The position numbers and the translations under genes are program-made. From an uncultured Lachnospiraceae bacterium (GTDB lineage Bacteria; Bacillota; Clostridia; Lachnospirales; Lachnospiraceae): DNA of 39,704 nt. The notes under the pieces are model-generated. The model did no database searches. It was not told the DNA's origin and saw only the letters and a program-made list of their open reading frames with translations. This document shows positions 1-8,181 of this stretch, piece after piece (the stretch's first letter is position 1; every line of letters starts with the position of its first letter). The DNA lies in NCBI GenBank assembly GCA_951801955.1, contig CATOOV010000029.1, positions 1 through 39,704 of the forward strand, written 5' to 3'.

Positions 1-88
1 TATGCGGGTACTCTTTTTGAATCTTTCAAGGTTATTCCATTGTTCAGTTATCAAGGTTGTCCTTGTTGCCACACGCGACAACTTCTAT
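1..88 (-). other. probable rRNA operon leader (partial)
   Basis: Read on the minus strand, this stretch follows a strong promoter and contains ACCTTGATAACTGAAC, close to the 'TTGAAAACTGAA' type of sequence that commonly precedes 16S or 23S rRNA in Firmicutes. A small dyad (GTTG...CAAC near 68-85) lies at the predicted transcript start. No rRNA body lies inside the window, so the assignment rests on promoter, leader motif and the adjacent tRNA, and is an inference. Confidence 0.4.
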
Positions 89-117
89 ATCTTACCACAG
101 CCATCTGCGCTTGTCAA
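89..117 (-). promoter_or_regulatory. leftward sigma-A type promoter, probably for rRNA
   Basis: On the minus strand TTGACA (117-112) is separated by 17 bases from TAAGAT (94-89). The -35 is perfect and the -10 has the essential A at position 2 and T at position 6. It lies between the tRNA-Ser gene and the window edge and points out of the window. Confidence 0.55.
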
Positions 118-163
118 CATCTTTTTTCAAAAAAATAACAACTTTATTTTTGAAAATCTGAAA

Positions 164-251
164 CGGAGAAAGAGGGATTCGAACCCTCGCGCCGGTCACC
201 CGACCTATACCCTTAGCAGGGGCACCTCTTCGGCCTCTTGAGTATTTCTCC
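164..251 (-). tRNA. tRNA-Ser (anticodon GCU)
   Basis: The minus strand folds as a class II tRNA. The acceptor stem GGAGAAA (251-245) pairs with TTTCTCC (171-165), with discriminator G at 164. The anticodon arm reads CCTGCTAAGG with anticodon GCU complementary to 215-217. A long variable arm (GGTCGGGTGACC core) and a T arm with GGTTCGAATCC follow. CCA is not encoded. The length of 88 nt and the long variable arm fit serine tRNA decoding AGC/AGU. Confidence 0.95.
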
Positions 252-302
252 GAACTGACATTTTCTTTATAAAATTGTCATTTGCGCCGTAACGCATGAA
301 TA

Positions 303-331
303 ATACTACCAAATATAAACCATATTGTCAA
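303..331 (-). promoter_or_regulatory. promoter of tRNA-Ser
   Basis: On the minus strand TTGACA (331-326), a 17-base spacer and TAGTAT (308-303) sit about 50 bases ahead of the tRNA-Ser 5' end. One transcript could continue through the tRNA into the putative rRNA leader. Confidence 0.6.
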
Positions 332-366
332 TATGTTTTTCTAATTTTTTTAATATTAATTTTCTT

Positions 367-395
367 TTGCAATTTTTCATAAGCTATAGTATATT
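367..395 (+). promoter_or_regulatory. candidate promoter of the gmk-yaaR-holB cluster
   Basis: TTGCAA (367-372), a 17-base spacer and TATATT (390-395) point right. If used, the transcript would carry a leader of about 330 nt holding two repeat blocks before the first start codon at 734. The motif is moderate in quality. Confidence 0.35.
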
Positions 396-417
396 ATATC
401 TAAATAATGAAGTTTCA

Positions 418-576
418 GAACAAAAGTGCGTTTCACGCACTGCCGTGAACAACTTTTTTGCTAACGCATCTTTTGTTCCGCGCCGCGCGCAGTCACGAAG
501 TGACACGTCCCACTTGTGCGCGTGCGCATCCTGCCCAGAAGGCTTTATAAAACAACCTTTTGACACCCGAATCCTA
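418..576 (+). repeat. intergenic palindromic repeat family 1, copy A
   Basis: GAACAAAAG (418-426) and its exact reverse complement CTTTTGTTC (470-478) bound a core that also holds a GTGCG/CGCAC hairpin. It is followed by a GTCAC-gaa-GTGAC hairpin and a GCGC-rich segment. Close copies occur at 3883 and 18037. The tail with CTTTTGACACCCGAATC (about 558-574) recurs near 18357. Open frames across it appear on both strands but are by-products of the repeat. Confidence 0.8.
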
Positions 577-586
577 CATGATCAAA

Positions 587-702
587 TATACCCAAAGGGT
601 ACCCTGTATGACCAATCAGTTAATTTGGCGCCCTATTATGCAATTCGGCGCGTTAAAAGGATATCCAAGGGTGCCCCATCATACCATTCGATGTGTTAAA
701 AG
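587..702 (+). repeat. repeat family 2, three degenerate tandem units
   Basis: Three units of roughly 36-42 bp begin near 587, 623 and 661. Each follows the pattern ACCCAAAGGG-t-CCCC-rt-ATgCCATTCG-tgtgTTAAAAGG to varying degrees. The best unit is 661-702. Related single copies lie at 4098-4145 and 17920-17965 (both reversed) and more weakly at 4908-4948. The block sits directly ahead of the 734 gene. Confidence 0.6.
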
Positions 703-733
703 GCATACTTAATTACCAAAGGAACGAAATGCA

Positions 734-1321
734 ATGGGAAAAATATTTTGCTTAATGGGAAAAAGTGCGTGTGGAAAAGATACAATATATAAACAAATCT
801 TAGCACATGGCAACCTTCCTTTAAAAATATTGATACCTTACACCACCCGTCCTATCCGGGACGGAGAAACAAATGGTGTGGAATACTATTTTGTAACAGA
901 AAAAACACAACAAGAACTGGAAGAACACGGACAGATCATAGAACTCCGTTCCTATGCTACAGTTCATGGTATATGGAAATATTTTACAGTAAACGACCAT
1001 CAGATTGATTTACAAAACAACCATTACCTGATTATTGGAACATTAGAATCTTATTTGAAATTACAGCATTATTTTGGAAAAGATGCCATGGTTCCTTTAT
1101 ATATTGAATTAGAATCTGGCGAACGCCTGCAAAGGGCATTGAACCGGGAACGATTGCAGACAACGCCAAAATACAAAGAACTATGCCGCAGATTTCTTGC
1201 AGATGAAGAGGATTTTTCCCAGAAAAATTTGAAACAGGCAGAAATCTGCAGATTTTTTGAAAATAAAGACTTAAACCTTTGTATAAAAGAAATTATATCA
1301 TATATTAAGGAAAACATATAA
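734..1321 (+). CDS. guanylate kinase-like P-loop kinase
   Basis: The 195-residue protein opens with a P-loop, GKSACGKDT (residues 9-17), followed by YTTRPIRDGETNGVEYYF (about 36-53). This matches the GMP-binding region of guanylate kinases (TTRxxRxGExxGxxYxF), so phosphorylation of GMP or a related nucleotide is expected. Length is near the usual 190-205. The start is ATG 734, with AAAGGAACG about 10 bases upstream. The loop is atypical for Gmk (GPSGVGKGT), and the gene lies where Bacillus carries tmk ahead of yaaQ/yaaR, so a specialised or second guanylate kinase is possible. It leads the cluster with yaaR, holB and yaaT. Confidence 0.75.
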   Translation: MGKIFCLMGKSACGKDTIYKQILAHGNLPLKILIPYTTRPIRDGETNGVEYYFVTEKTQQELEEHGQIIELRSYATVHGIWKYFTVNDHQIDLQNNHYLIIGTLESYLKLQHYFGKDAMVPLYIELESGERLQRALNRERLQTTPKYKELCRRFLADEEDFSQKNLKQAEICRFFENKDLNLCIKEIISYIKENI

Positions 1322-1473
1322 CCAACACCTCGTCGTCCAGCATTCCATGGCAGGATGATTCCTACTTATCATAAAAAGCAGGAATCGTTTTCCATTTCTA
1401 TAGAATCCTGTGATTTCTCCTTTATAACGAGGAAGAAACAACCGATAATAATTAAGAAAGGCAGGTGATTCCA

Positions 1474-1914
1474 ATGGCAATCAAAGTAAATGAACTTACC
1501 CCAATGCAGCCTACAGAGGCGCCACAGCCAGTGGAAAAATCAGACGGCAGTTTTAAATTTGCACTGGCAAGCCATATAGAAGAGGCCGAACTGCAAGAAA
1601 AACTAAATGGCCTGATGAACGATATCACTGCGCAGGGAGAAAAACTCTCAGAGCATATGGACATACGTGATATGAAAAGGTACCGGGAACTGGTAAAAGA
1701 CTTTTTAAATGAGGTAGTGAATCGTTCCCACCAGTTTTCCAGAGAAAACTTTCTCGACCGCAGAGGACGCCATCGTGTCTATGGCATTGTAAAACTGGTA
1801 GACAAAAATCTGGATGATCTTGCCAGTGAATTAGTAAAAGATGAAAAAGACCATCTCACCATTTTAAGCAAAGTTGGAGAAATCCGAGGACTTCTCCTGG
1901 ATGTATCTACATAA
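1474..1914 (+). CDS. yaaR: YaaR family protein (DUF327)
   Basis: The 146-residue acidic, helical protein has the DUF327/YaaR signature in its C-terminal half: [19 protein letters not shown], then a [25 protein letters not shown] segment. No enzymatic motif is visible and the biochemical function is unknown. I prefer ATG 1474 with GCAGGTG just upstream; an in-frame GTG at 1465 is an alternative. It lies 39 bases ahead of holB, the conserved Firmicutes arrangement, which supports the assignment. Confidence 0.85.
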   Translation: MAIKVNELTPMQPTEAPQPVEKSDGSFKFALASHIEEAELQEKLNGLMNDITAQGEKLSEHMDIRDMKRYRELVKDFLNEVVNRSHQFSRENFLDRRGRHRVYGIVKLVDKNLDDLASELVKDEKDHLTILSKVGEIRGLLLDVST

Positions 1915-1953
1915 CGGCAACCCCTTACTTATCATCAGAAACGAGGAATTTTT

Positions 1954-2943
1954 ATGGCAGGCTTTTCAAGTATTATAGGACACGAACAGATTAAAGAACA
2001 TTTACAAAACGCAATTTCCATGAATAAAGTATCTCATGCCTATATTTTTAACGGACCAGATAAATCTGGAAAAATGTCTTTGGCAAAAAGCTTTGCCATG
2101 GCATTGCAATGCGAACAGCAATCCACAGAGGGCTGCATGAAATGTCATTCCTGCAAACAAGCACTCTCTGGCAATCAGCCAGACATCATCTATTTAACAC
2201 ACGAAAAGCCCAATACCATTTCCGTGGATGACATTCGAAAACAAATTAAGAGTGATATACAAATAAAACCCTATGCTTCCCCTTATAAAATTTATATCAT
2301 TGATGAAGCAGAAAAAATGAACCAACAGGCACAGAATGCCCTGCTGAAAACCATCGAAGAGCCTCCAGCATATGTTGTGATTCTTCTTTTGACTAACAAT
2401 GCAGACACATTTCTTCCTACCATACTTTCCAGATGTATTATCTTGAACCTTAAGATGGTTCCATCGGATATCATTCGGAATTATTTGATGGAAGAATACC
2501 AGGTCCCTGACTACAAAGCAGATGTCTGCGCTGCATTTTCCCAAGGGAATGTGGGCAAAGCGATCCAACTTGCCAGTTCTGAAGATTTCAATGAGATAAA
2601 AAATTCTGCCCTGCAGCTTTTAAAGCGAATCAAAGACATTGAATTATATGAAATGATAGAAGCCATTAAGCAGATTAGTAAATATAAATTAGAGATCAAT
2701 GACTATTTTGACCTTATGCTGATATGGTATCGAGACGTTTTATTATACAAAGCAACCTCTGACGCAAACAGTCTCATTTTCCGGGATGAGGTTCACAACA
2801 TAAAAAAGCAAGCGAGTAAAAGTTCCTATGAAGGACTCGAATCCATTATTAAGGCTCTGGATAAAGTAAAAATCCGCCTAAACGCCAATGTAAACTTTGA
2901 ATTGGCAATGGAATTGCTGCTGCAGACCATAAAGGAGAATTAA
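1954..2943 (+). CDS. holB: DNA polymerase III delta' subunit
   Basis: The 329-residue clamp-loader AAA+ protein has N-terminal IIGHEQIKEHL (7-17) and a P-loop-like GPDKSGK (34-40). Zinc-type cysteines lie at 53, 61, 64 and 67. The segment IYIIDEAEKMNQQAQNALLK, followed by TIEEPP, is the Walker B and delta' signature. SRC follows TNN..LPTIL as in other clamp-loader subunits. The protein would help load the beta clamp at the replication fork. It starts 39 bases after yaaR and ends 2 bases before yaaT, so translational coupling is likely. Confidence 0.93.
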   Translation: MAGFSSIIGHEQIKEHLQNAISMNKVSHAYIFNGPDKSGKMSLAKSFAMALQCEQQSTEGCMKCHSCKQALSGNQPDIIYLTHEKPNTISVDDIRKQIKSDIQIKPYASPYKIYIIDEAEKMNQQAQNALLKTIEEPPAYVVILLLTNNADTFLPTILSRCIILNLKMVPSDIIRNYLMEEYQVPDYKADVCAAFSQGNVGKAIQLASSEDFNEIKNSALQLLKRIKDIELYEMIEAIKQISKYKLEINDYFDLMLIWYRDVLLYKATSDANSLIFRDEVHNIKKQASKSSYEGLESIIKALDKVKIRLNANVNFELAMELLLQTIKEN

Positions 2944-2945
2944 TT

Positions 2946-3854
2946 ATGATAAATGTAGTTGGTGTCAGATTTCGTACTGCTGGAAAAATCTATTACTTTG
3001 ATCCCAAGGAACTAAATATTTCCCTGGGTTCCCATGTAATTGTAGAGACGGCAAGAGGTGTGGAATTTGGAACAGTAATGATCGCCCCAAAGGAACTGCC
3101 GGAGGAGAAGGTGATTCAACCCCTCAAGCCGGTCATCCGCATTGCCACATCAGAGGATGAAGCCATTGAACAGGTCAACCGCGAGAAAGAAAAAGAAGCT
3201 TTTCAAATTTGTTTAGAAAAAATACAAAAGCATAAAATGGAAATGAAACTGGTAGACGCAGAATACACCTTTGATAACAATAAACTGTTATTTTACTTTA
3301 CTGCTGACGGACGAATTGATTTTCGGGAACTGGTAAAAGATCTTGCCTCTGTGTTCCGCACCCGCATCGAACTCCGTCAAATTGGAGTCCGTGATGAGAC
3401 AAAAATATTAGGCGGTATCGGTATTTGCGGAAGACCTTTGTGCTGCAACACTTTCTTATCTGAATTTGCTCCAGTGTCTATTAAAATGGCAAAAGAACAG
3501 AACTTATCATTAAATCCTTCCAAAATTTCTGGTGTCTGCGGCAGACTGATGTGCTGTCTCAAAAATGAAGAAGAGACTTATGAATACTTAAACAGCCGTC
3601 TGCCAAACGTGGGGGATTATGTGACTACCAATGACCGGTTAAAAGGAGAAGTTCAAAGCGTCAGCGTCCTGCGCCAAACCGTCAAAGTGATCGTAGAAAT
3701 TGATGATGAAAAAGAAATCCGGGAATACAAGGTAGACCAGCTCCACTTTAAACCAAAACGCCGAAAAGATCATATGAAACTTTCTGCAGAAGAAATGAAA
3801 GAATTATCGGCATTAGAGGACAAAGGCAGGTCTAAAATTGACGATACCCACTAA
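2946..3854 (+). CDS. yaaT: YaaT/RicT, PSP1 domain protein
   Basis: The 302-residue protein has the PSP1 C-terminal domain with the cysteine motifs GICGRPLCC and GVCGRLMCC plus a later CL. In Bacillus subtilis YaaT (RicT) forms the RicA/F/T complex that carries iron-sulfur clusters and tunes RNase Y-dependent mRNA maturation, competence and sporulation; the family link is established knowledge. The C-terminal KPKRRKDHMKLSAEEMKELSALEDKG is a typical charged tail. It follows holB with 2 bases between stop and start. Confidence 0.9.
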   Translation: MINVVGVRFRTAGKIYYFDPKELNISLGSHVIVETARGVEFGTVMIAPKELPEEKVIQPLKPVIRIATSEDEAIEQVNREKEKEAFQICLEKIQKHKMEMKLVDAEYTFDNNKLLFYFTADGRIDFRELVKDLASVFRTRIELRQIGVRDETKILGGIGICGRPLCCNTFLSEFAPVSIKMAKEQNLSLNPSKISGVCGRLMCCLKNEEETYEYLNSRLPNVGDYVTTNDRLKGEVQSVSVLRQTVKVIVEIDDEKEIREYKVDQLHFKPKRRKDHMKLSAEEMKELSALEDKGRSKIDDTH

Positions 3855-3882
3855 TTTCGAATCGCGAAATTACCATCCATTT

Positions 3883-4050
3883 GAACAAAAGTGCGTTTCA
3901 TGCACTCCCGCGAACAACTTCTTTTGCTAACGCATCTTTTGTTCCGCGCCGAGTGTGGTCACGCAGTGACATTTTCTATTCGCACGAGTGTGCACCCTGC
4001 CCGGAGGGCTTTTCTCTTATAAGAAATTTTACAAAATTTCCTATAAGAGA
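3883..4050 (+). repeat. repeat family 1, copy B, plus long hairpin
   Basis: The core has GAACAAAAG at 3883-3891 and CTTTTGTTC near 3935-3943, with the same internal GTGCG...GCAC and GTCACGCAGTGAC hairpins as copy A. At its right end TCTCTTATA...TATAAGAGA (4013-4050) forms a stem of about 16 bp with one mismatch. No T-run follows on either strand, so it is not a standard terminator. The inner part AATTTTAC-AAATTT is shared with copy C near 18170-18189. Confidence 0.75.
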
Positions 4051-4097
4051 AAAAAGGCTATTGCAAAGCCACGAAAACATCAATCATCTTTCATATA

Positions 4098-4145
4098 CCT
4101 CATGAAGCGGTTGAATGGCATCATGGGGTCCCCCTTTGGGTATGG
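4098..4145 (-). repeat. repeat family 2, reversed single copy
   Basis: On the minus strand this reads ATACCCAAAGGGGGACCCC then ATGATGCCATTCAACCGC and TTCATGAGG. It is the same unit as at 17920-17965 (minus) and 587-702 (plus). It ends 20 bases ahead of the trmN6 start. Confidence 0.55.
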
Positions 4146-4164
4146 AATATTGGAGAACTATCTT

Positions 4165-4902
4165 ATGTCTGTAGAATTATTGGAAAATGAACGCCTGGAC
4201 GAGCTGCATCGGAACGGATATTTTATCATTCAAAATCCACAAAAATTCTGTTTCGGCATGGATGCTGTCTTACTTTCTGGTTTTACTCAAGTAAAACCAC
4301 ATGAAACCGTCTTAGATCTTGGCACAGGAACAGGAATTATCCCGATTCTTCTGGAAGCCAAAACACAAGGAAAACACTTTACCGGACTAGAAATACAGCC
4401 GGAAAGCGCAGATATGGCAAGACGCAGCGTGGAATATAACCACCTGCAAGATAAAATCAACATAGAAATTGGCAATATCAAGGATGCTTCCGAACAATTT
4501 GGAGCATCTTCTTTTCATGTGGTCACAGCGAATCCACCATATATGACTGGGCAGCATGGACTGACCAACGCAAATGAAGCAAAAGCGATTGCCCGTCATG
4601 AAATTCTTTGTACCTTAGAAGACGTTATTCGGGAAAGTGCAAAAATCTTAAAACCCCAGGGGCGTTTTTATATGGTCCACCGCCCATTCCGCCTTGCTGA
4701 AATCATGGTACTCATGCACCAATACCGTTTGGAGCCAAAGAGAATGCGGCTTGTATACCCCTTTCTAGACAAGGAACCTAATATGGTATTGATTGAAGGG
4801 CTTTGCGGCGGAAAACCAAGGATCACAGTAGAAAAACCCCTTATCGTATATAAAAAACCAGGGGTTTATACAGATGAGATTTATGATATCTATGGATATT
4901 AA
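4165..4902 (+). CDS. trmN6: TrmN6-type tRNA1(Val) adenine-N6 methyltransferase
   Basis: The 245-residue class I SAM-dependent methyltransferase has the SAM loop DLGTGTG at 51-57 and the catalytic NPPY at 123-126. This NPPY form is typical of N6-adenine and N5-glutamine methyltransferases. N-terminal FGMDAVLLSGF matches the YabB/TrmN6 family, which modifies A37 of tRNA-Val in E. coli. I choose ATG 4165 because GGAG lies 9 bases upstream and family members begin here; upstream in-frame codons run through repeat sequence. The locus corresponds to Bacillus yabB, next to rsmI. Confidence 0.85.
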   Translation: MSVELLENERLDELHRNGYFIIQNPQKFCFGMDAVLLSGFTQVKPHETVLDLGTGTGIIPILLEAKTQGKHFTGLEIQPESADMARRSVEYNHLQDKINIEIGNIKDASEQFGASSFHVVTANPPYMTGQHGLTNANEAKAIARHEILCTLEDVIRESAKILKPQGRFYMVHRPFRLAEIMVLMHQYRLEPKRMRLVYPFLDKEPNMVLIEGLCGGKPRITVEKPLIVYKKPGVYTDEIYDIYGY

Positions 4903-4907
4903 CTTAT

Positions 4908-4978
4908 TCCCAAAGTACCGTCCATGATAGCATTAAGCGTATTAGGCATGGGGTTTCAAGAACACAATCCGTGTTCTT
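4908..4978 (+). repeat. weak family 2 copy and a perfect hairpin
   Basis: Positions 4908-4948 resemble the family 2 unit (CCCAAAG-TACC...CATGATAGCATTAAGCGTATTAGG). AAGAACAC (4958-4965) and GTGTTCTT (4971-4978) then form a perfect 8-bp stem with a 5-base loop. No T-run follows, so the hairpin is not an obvious terminator. Confidence 0.4.
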
Positions 4979-5035
4979 TAACGGATGTAGGCCAGATTTA
5001 CTGGCAAAGACAGGATAGAACAGAAAGGAAACAAT

Positions 5036-5884
5036 ATGCAAGGCAAACTATATTTATGTGCAACTCCAATCGGCAACTTGGAAGACATCACCCTGCGAGT
5101 ACTGCGCACATTGAGAGAAGTTGATTTAATCGCAGCAGAAGATACACGCAATTCTGTGAAACTTCTGAATCATTTTGAAATTAAGACTCCTATGACCAGT
5201 TATCATGAGTATAACAAAATTGAGAAGGCCTATCAGATAGTAGAAAAAATAAGAAACGGACAAAATATAGCCCTGATTACAGATGCAGGAACTCCTGGCA
5301 TTTCGGACCCAGGAGAAGATTTAGTGCGCATCTGCTATGAATCTGGAATTGAAGTCACCTCCCTGCCAGGAGCTTGTGCCTGTATTACGGCATTAACCCT
5401 TTCAGGGCTATCTACCAGGCGTTTTGCCTTTGAAGCATTTCTTCCCAGAGAAAAAAAACAGCGGACAGAAATCCTTTCCTCCCTAGAATCGGAAACCCGT
5501 ACAATGATTTTATATGAAGCGCCCCATCATCTTATAAAGACTTTAGAGGAAGTATATTCTATTTTAGGAGAACGAAAGATTACTCTTTGCAGAGAACTTA
5601 CCAAGAGATATGAAACCATTTTCTCTGCTACCATCTCCGATGCCATTTCCCATTACACCAACCAAGAACCAAAAGGAGAATTTGTACTTGTCATTGAAGG
5701 CAAAAATAGAAAAGAACTGAAAAAAGAACAACAGCAGGCATGGGAAGCCATTTCTCTCATGGATCATATGGCACAATACGAAAACCAGGGAATTTCACGG
5801 AAAGAATCCATGAAATTGGTGGCAAAAGACCGGGGAATCTCAAAACGGGAAGTATATGATATGCTTTTGAAAAAAAATTTTTAA
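5036..5884 (+). CDS. rsmI: 16S rRNA 2'-O-ribose C1402 methyltransferase RsmI
   Basis: The 282-residue tetrapyrrole-methylase-fold protein starts LYLCATPIGNLEDITLR and has AAEDTRN. It then shows TDAGTPGISDPGEDLV and SLPGACACITALTLSGL, all diagnostic of RsmI (YraL), which methylates C1402 in the 16S decoding centre using SAM. Length matches the family. GAAAGGAAAC precedes ATG 5036. The trmN6-rsmI adjacency matches Bacillus yabB-yabC. Confidence 0.93.
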   Translation: MQGKLYLCATPIGNLEDITLRVLRTLREVDLIAAEDTRNSVKLLNHFEIKTPMTSYHEYNKIEKAYQIVEKIRNGQNIALITDAGTPGISDPGEDLVRICYESGIEVTSLPGACACITALTLSGLSTRRFAFEAFLPREKKQRTEILSSLESETRTMILYEAPHHLIKTLEEVYSILGERKITLCRELTKRYETIFSATISDAISHYTNQEPKGEFVLVIEGKNRKELKKEQQQAWEAISLMDHMAQYENQGISRKESMKLVAKDRGISKREVYDMLLKKNF

Positions 5885-5952
5885 ATTAATGCAAGGATTT
5901 ACCAAACTGAGTCGTATTATAAGTAAAATACAAAATATTCAGGAGGTATGTT

Positions 5953-6663
5953 ATGAAAAAATTGAAAAAAATATTAGCAACAGGATTCGCGTGTCTTGTA
6001 GTCTCTGCTATTTCCATACCAGTAATCGCATCAAATATGCAGGAACAAGACCATGTTTTCGCGCAAGATGTCAATAGAACAGACATTAAAAATGTTGTAG
6101 TCGAAAACAGTGACAGCAACAATGTAAAAAGATACTCACTTGAGTTAGAAAACGATATCCATGAAAAGTTGAGTAACTATACAAACACAACAACAGACAG
6201 AAAAAAAGAAAAGACAGAAAAATTTGATACGAAAAATGATGCGGTGGAAGAAAAAATTGAAAAAGAAAAGACAGATGATGTGGTGGGTGACAACACAATA
6301 GATAAAATGGACGTGATTGACGTTGATACCACTGAGGCTGAACCTGAGACTCCAGAAGAAACCATTGAAAATACTGTAGATGAACAAACCCATGGACTGT
6401 GTGCTTATTTCTATGACGATAACGGCGACGGGCTCTGCGACCACTGCACTGGCACTTCCAGCAATGATGTTTGCCCTAACTACTATGACGATAACGGCGA
6501 CGGGCTCTGCGACCACTGCACTGGCACTTCCAGCAATGATGTTTGCCCTAACTACTATGACGATAACGGCGACGGGCTCTGCGACCACTGCACTGGCGGC
6601 TCCGGTTGGAGTGGTGGCTCTGGACACCATGGCGGCGGACATCATGGCGGCAGGCACCACTAA
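5953..6663 (+). CDS. secreted Asp/Cys-repeat protein with His-rich tail
   Basis: The 236-residue protein has a signal peptide (MKKLKKIL, then a hydrophobic core to about residue 26). An acidic/lysine-rich low-complexity linker (about 40-145) follows, then three copies of YDDNGDGLCDHCTG, and finally a Gly/His tail (HHGGGHHGGRHH). DxNxDGxxxD resembles calcium-binding loops, and the CxxC pairs plus histidines suggest metal binding. A very strong site AGGAGG lies 8-9 bases before ATG 5953. It precedes the ECF sigma/anti-sigma pair by about 75 bases and may be its target or sensory partner. No named family is recognised. Confidence 0.7.
   Translation: MKKLKKILATGFACLVVSAISIPVIASNMQEQDHVFAQDVNRTDIKNVVVENSDSNNVKRYSLELENDIHEKLSNYTNTTTDRKKEKTEKFDTKNDAVEEKIEKEKTDDVVGDNTIDKMDVIDVDTTEAEPETPEETIENTVDEQTHGLCAYFYDDNGDGLCDHCTGTSSNDVCPNYYDDNGDGLCDHCTGTSSNDVCPNYYDDNGDGLCDHCTGGSGWSGGSGHHGGGHHGGRHH
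6412..6597 (+). repeat. 72-bp tandem repeat inside the secreted protein gene
   Basis: Near-identical units start at 6412, 6484 and 6556, two full and one partial (period 72 bp, 24 codons). The DNA identity suggests recent duplication. The long antisense frame across it is a by-product. Confidence 0.9.
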
Positions 6664-6738
6664 TATTCCGATACATGATGGAATCATTGCTGTTATTATT
6701 TAAAACCATTGCTCGCAAAAAATATAGAGGAAATACTT

Positions 6739-7221
6739 ATGCGCAGCGAAGAGGAGGTAAACCAGGCAATTGAATTATATGCTGACATGATTCGCAGAAT
6801 CTGTTTTTTGCATTTAAAAAATCATGCCGATACGGAGGATGTGCTTCAGGAAGTATTTTTGAAGTATGTCCTTCATTCTGTTGCCTTTAAAAGCAGGGAA
6901 CATGAAAAAGCATGGCTGATTCGCGTCACACTCAACCTTTGTAAAGATTTAAAGAAAAGCTTATTTCGCCACAATACAATTCCTTTGGATGTACTTTCAG
7001 AAGAAGCCGCAAGTGTAATGCCTGAGCAATTAGAAGTACTGGAAGCAGTACTTTCCCTGCCTTCTAAATATAAAAATGTTATTTATCTGCACTATTTTGA
7101 AGGCTATACGGCACGAGAAATTAGTATGATGCTCCACAAAAAAGAAAATACTGTGTATTCACTCTTATCTAGAGGCAGAAAATTGCTGAAACAGAAATTG
7201 GGAGGTGATAGTATTGCATGA
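6739..7221 (+). CDS. ECF-type RNA polymerase sigma factor
   Basis: The 160-residue sigma-70 family protein has region 2 (ADMIRRICFLHLKNHADTEDVLQEVFLKYV) and region 4 with a helix-turn-helix (LPSKYKNVIYLHYFEGYTAREISMMLHKKENTVYSLLSRGRKLLKQKL). There is no region 1 or 3, as in ECF factors. Start ATG 6739 has GAGG 8 bases upstream; an in-frame TTG at 6709 is less likely. Its stop overlaps the start of the anti-sigma gene by 8 bases, so the two are co-translated. Confidence 0.92.
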   Translation: MRSEEEVNQAIELYADMIRRICFLHLKNHADTEDVLQEVFLKYVLHSVAFKSREHEKAWLIRVTLNLCKDLKKSLFRHNTIPLDVLSEEAASVMPEQLEVLEAVLSLPSKYKNVIYLHYFEGYTAREISMMLHKKENTVYSLLSRGRKLLKQKLGGDSIA

Positions 7222-8092
7222 CAAGATTCAAGAAGCTTTTGGACAAATCCATGCAACAGACCAGATGAAACATGCTGTTTCTGATTATCTGGCTCAAAAT
7301 ACTTATAATACTGAAAAAAAGCCTGCCTCGTTTCAGCTTCGACCATTATTAGCAGTGTGTGCACTTTTATTGATTTGTTTTAAATTTGGCAGTTGGTATC
7401 TCTGGGAGACACCAATCTCTTATGTCAGCGTGGATGTCAACCCATCCATTGAACTGGCGCTTAACCGCATGAATCATGTAACTAAAGCCAATGGTCTCAA
7501 TAAAGAAGGACAAATACTTTTAAACCATGTATCATTAAAAGGAAAAAATTATTTAAACGCCGTGGAATTACTCGTAAGATGCGACGCAATGCAGCCATAC
7601 CTTACCGACAATGCAGATTTAACAATTACAGTGGCATCTTCCAATGCAGACCAACTAATTTCTGGGTTGAAGGAAAGCGTGGTAACGGAACAATACCAAG
7701 GAATGTGCCGGCGTGCAAACATGGACGCGGTAGAATCTGCACATAAATGTGGAATGTCTCTGGGGAAATATCAACTTTATCAAACTCTTTCAGAATATGA
7801 CACAAATATAACTCCAGAAGAATGCCATCACATGTCCATGTACCAGCTTCATGAACTCCTTCTCGATTATGAAACTGCCACGGATCCTTCCAACAATGAT
7901 GAAAACTCAGCAGATGCCGCCACAAATCCTCCCGGTAATGATGAACATTCAAAAGATACTGACACAGAGCATTCCTTCAATAATGACAACTCAAAAGATA
8001 CTGACACAAATCATTCCATAACAAATGAAAACTCATATGAAGTAGAAGAAGATTGTGGACATCATGGAGACCATTGCCATAAAAATCATTGA
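7214..8092 (+). CDS. RsgI-like membrane anti-sigma factor
   Basis: The protein of about 292 residues has a cytoplasmic N-terminus, one membrane segment (LLAVCALLLICFKFGSWYLW) and an extracellular domain beginning YVSVDVNPSIELALNR, the RsgI middle-domain signature. In studied RsgI proteins cleavage occurs at the Asn-Pro of this region during signalling; that NP is present. The tail has repeated N-S-K-D-T-D-T segments ending HHGDHCHKNH. I choose TTG 7214 because GGAGGTGAT (7201-7209) is well placed; GTG 7205 is an in-frame alternative. The shared His-rich ending with the 5953 protein suggests a common ligand, perhaps a metal. Confidence 0.85.
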   Translation: MHDKIQEAFGQIHATDQMKHAVSDYLAQNTYNTEKKPASFQLRPLLAVCALLLICFKFGSWYLWETPISYVSVDVNPSIELALNRMNHVTKANGLNKEGQILLNHVSLKGKNYLNAVELLVRCDAMQPYLTDNADLTITVASSNADQLISGLKESVVTEQYQGMCRRANMDAVESAHKCGMSLGKYQLYQTLSEYDTNITPEECHHMSMYQLHELLLDYETATDPSNNDENSADAATNPPGNDEHSKDTDTEHSFNNDNSKDTDTNHSITNENSYEVEEDCGHHGDHCHKNH

Positions 8093-8181
8093 CAAAACCG
8101 ATTTTTTCTGTCATAATACAACAAGAATTTATAAATTCTTTATAATTTTTAAATTATTTTAAGAAAGTAGGAGAATAAGAA

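Noticed and set aside
2..241. Open frame on the plus strand at the left edge
   Set aside because: It runs antisense through the tRNA-Ser gene and its promoter region, with no ribosome binding site or protein-like composition.
325..699. Open frames on both strands across the first repeat block
   Set aside because: They are created by the palindromic repeats; similar frames appear in the other copies, and no start site or family match is visible.
4924..5124. Short rightward frame between trmN6 and rsmI
   Set aside because: It overlaps the true rsmI start in another frame and lacks a ribosome binding site.
6145..6687. Long leftward frame opposite the secreted repeat protein
   Set aside because: It is a shadow of the 72-bp repeats; Ala/Val-rich repetitive translation without initiation signals.
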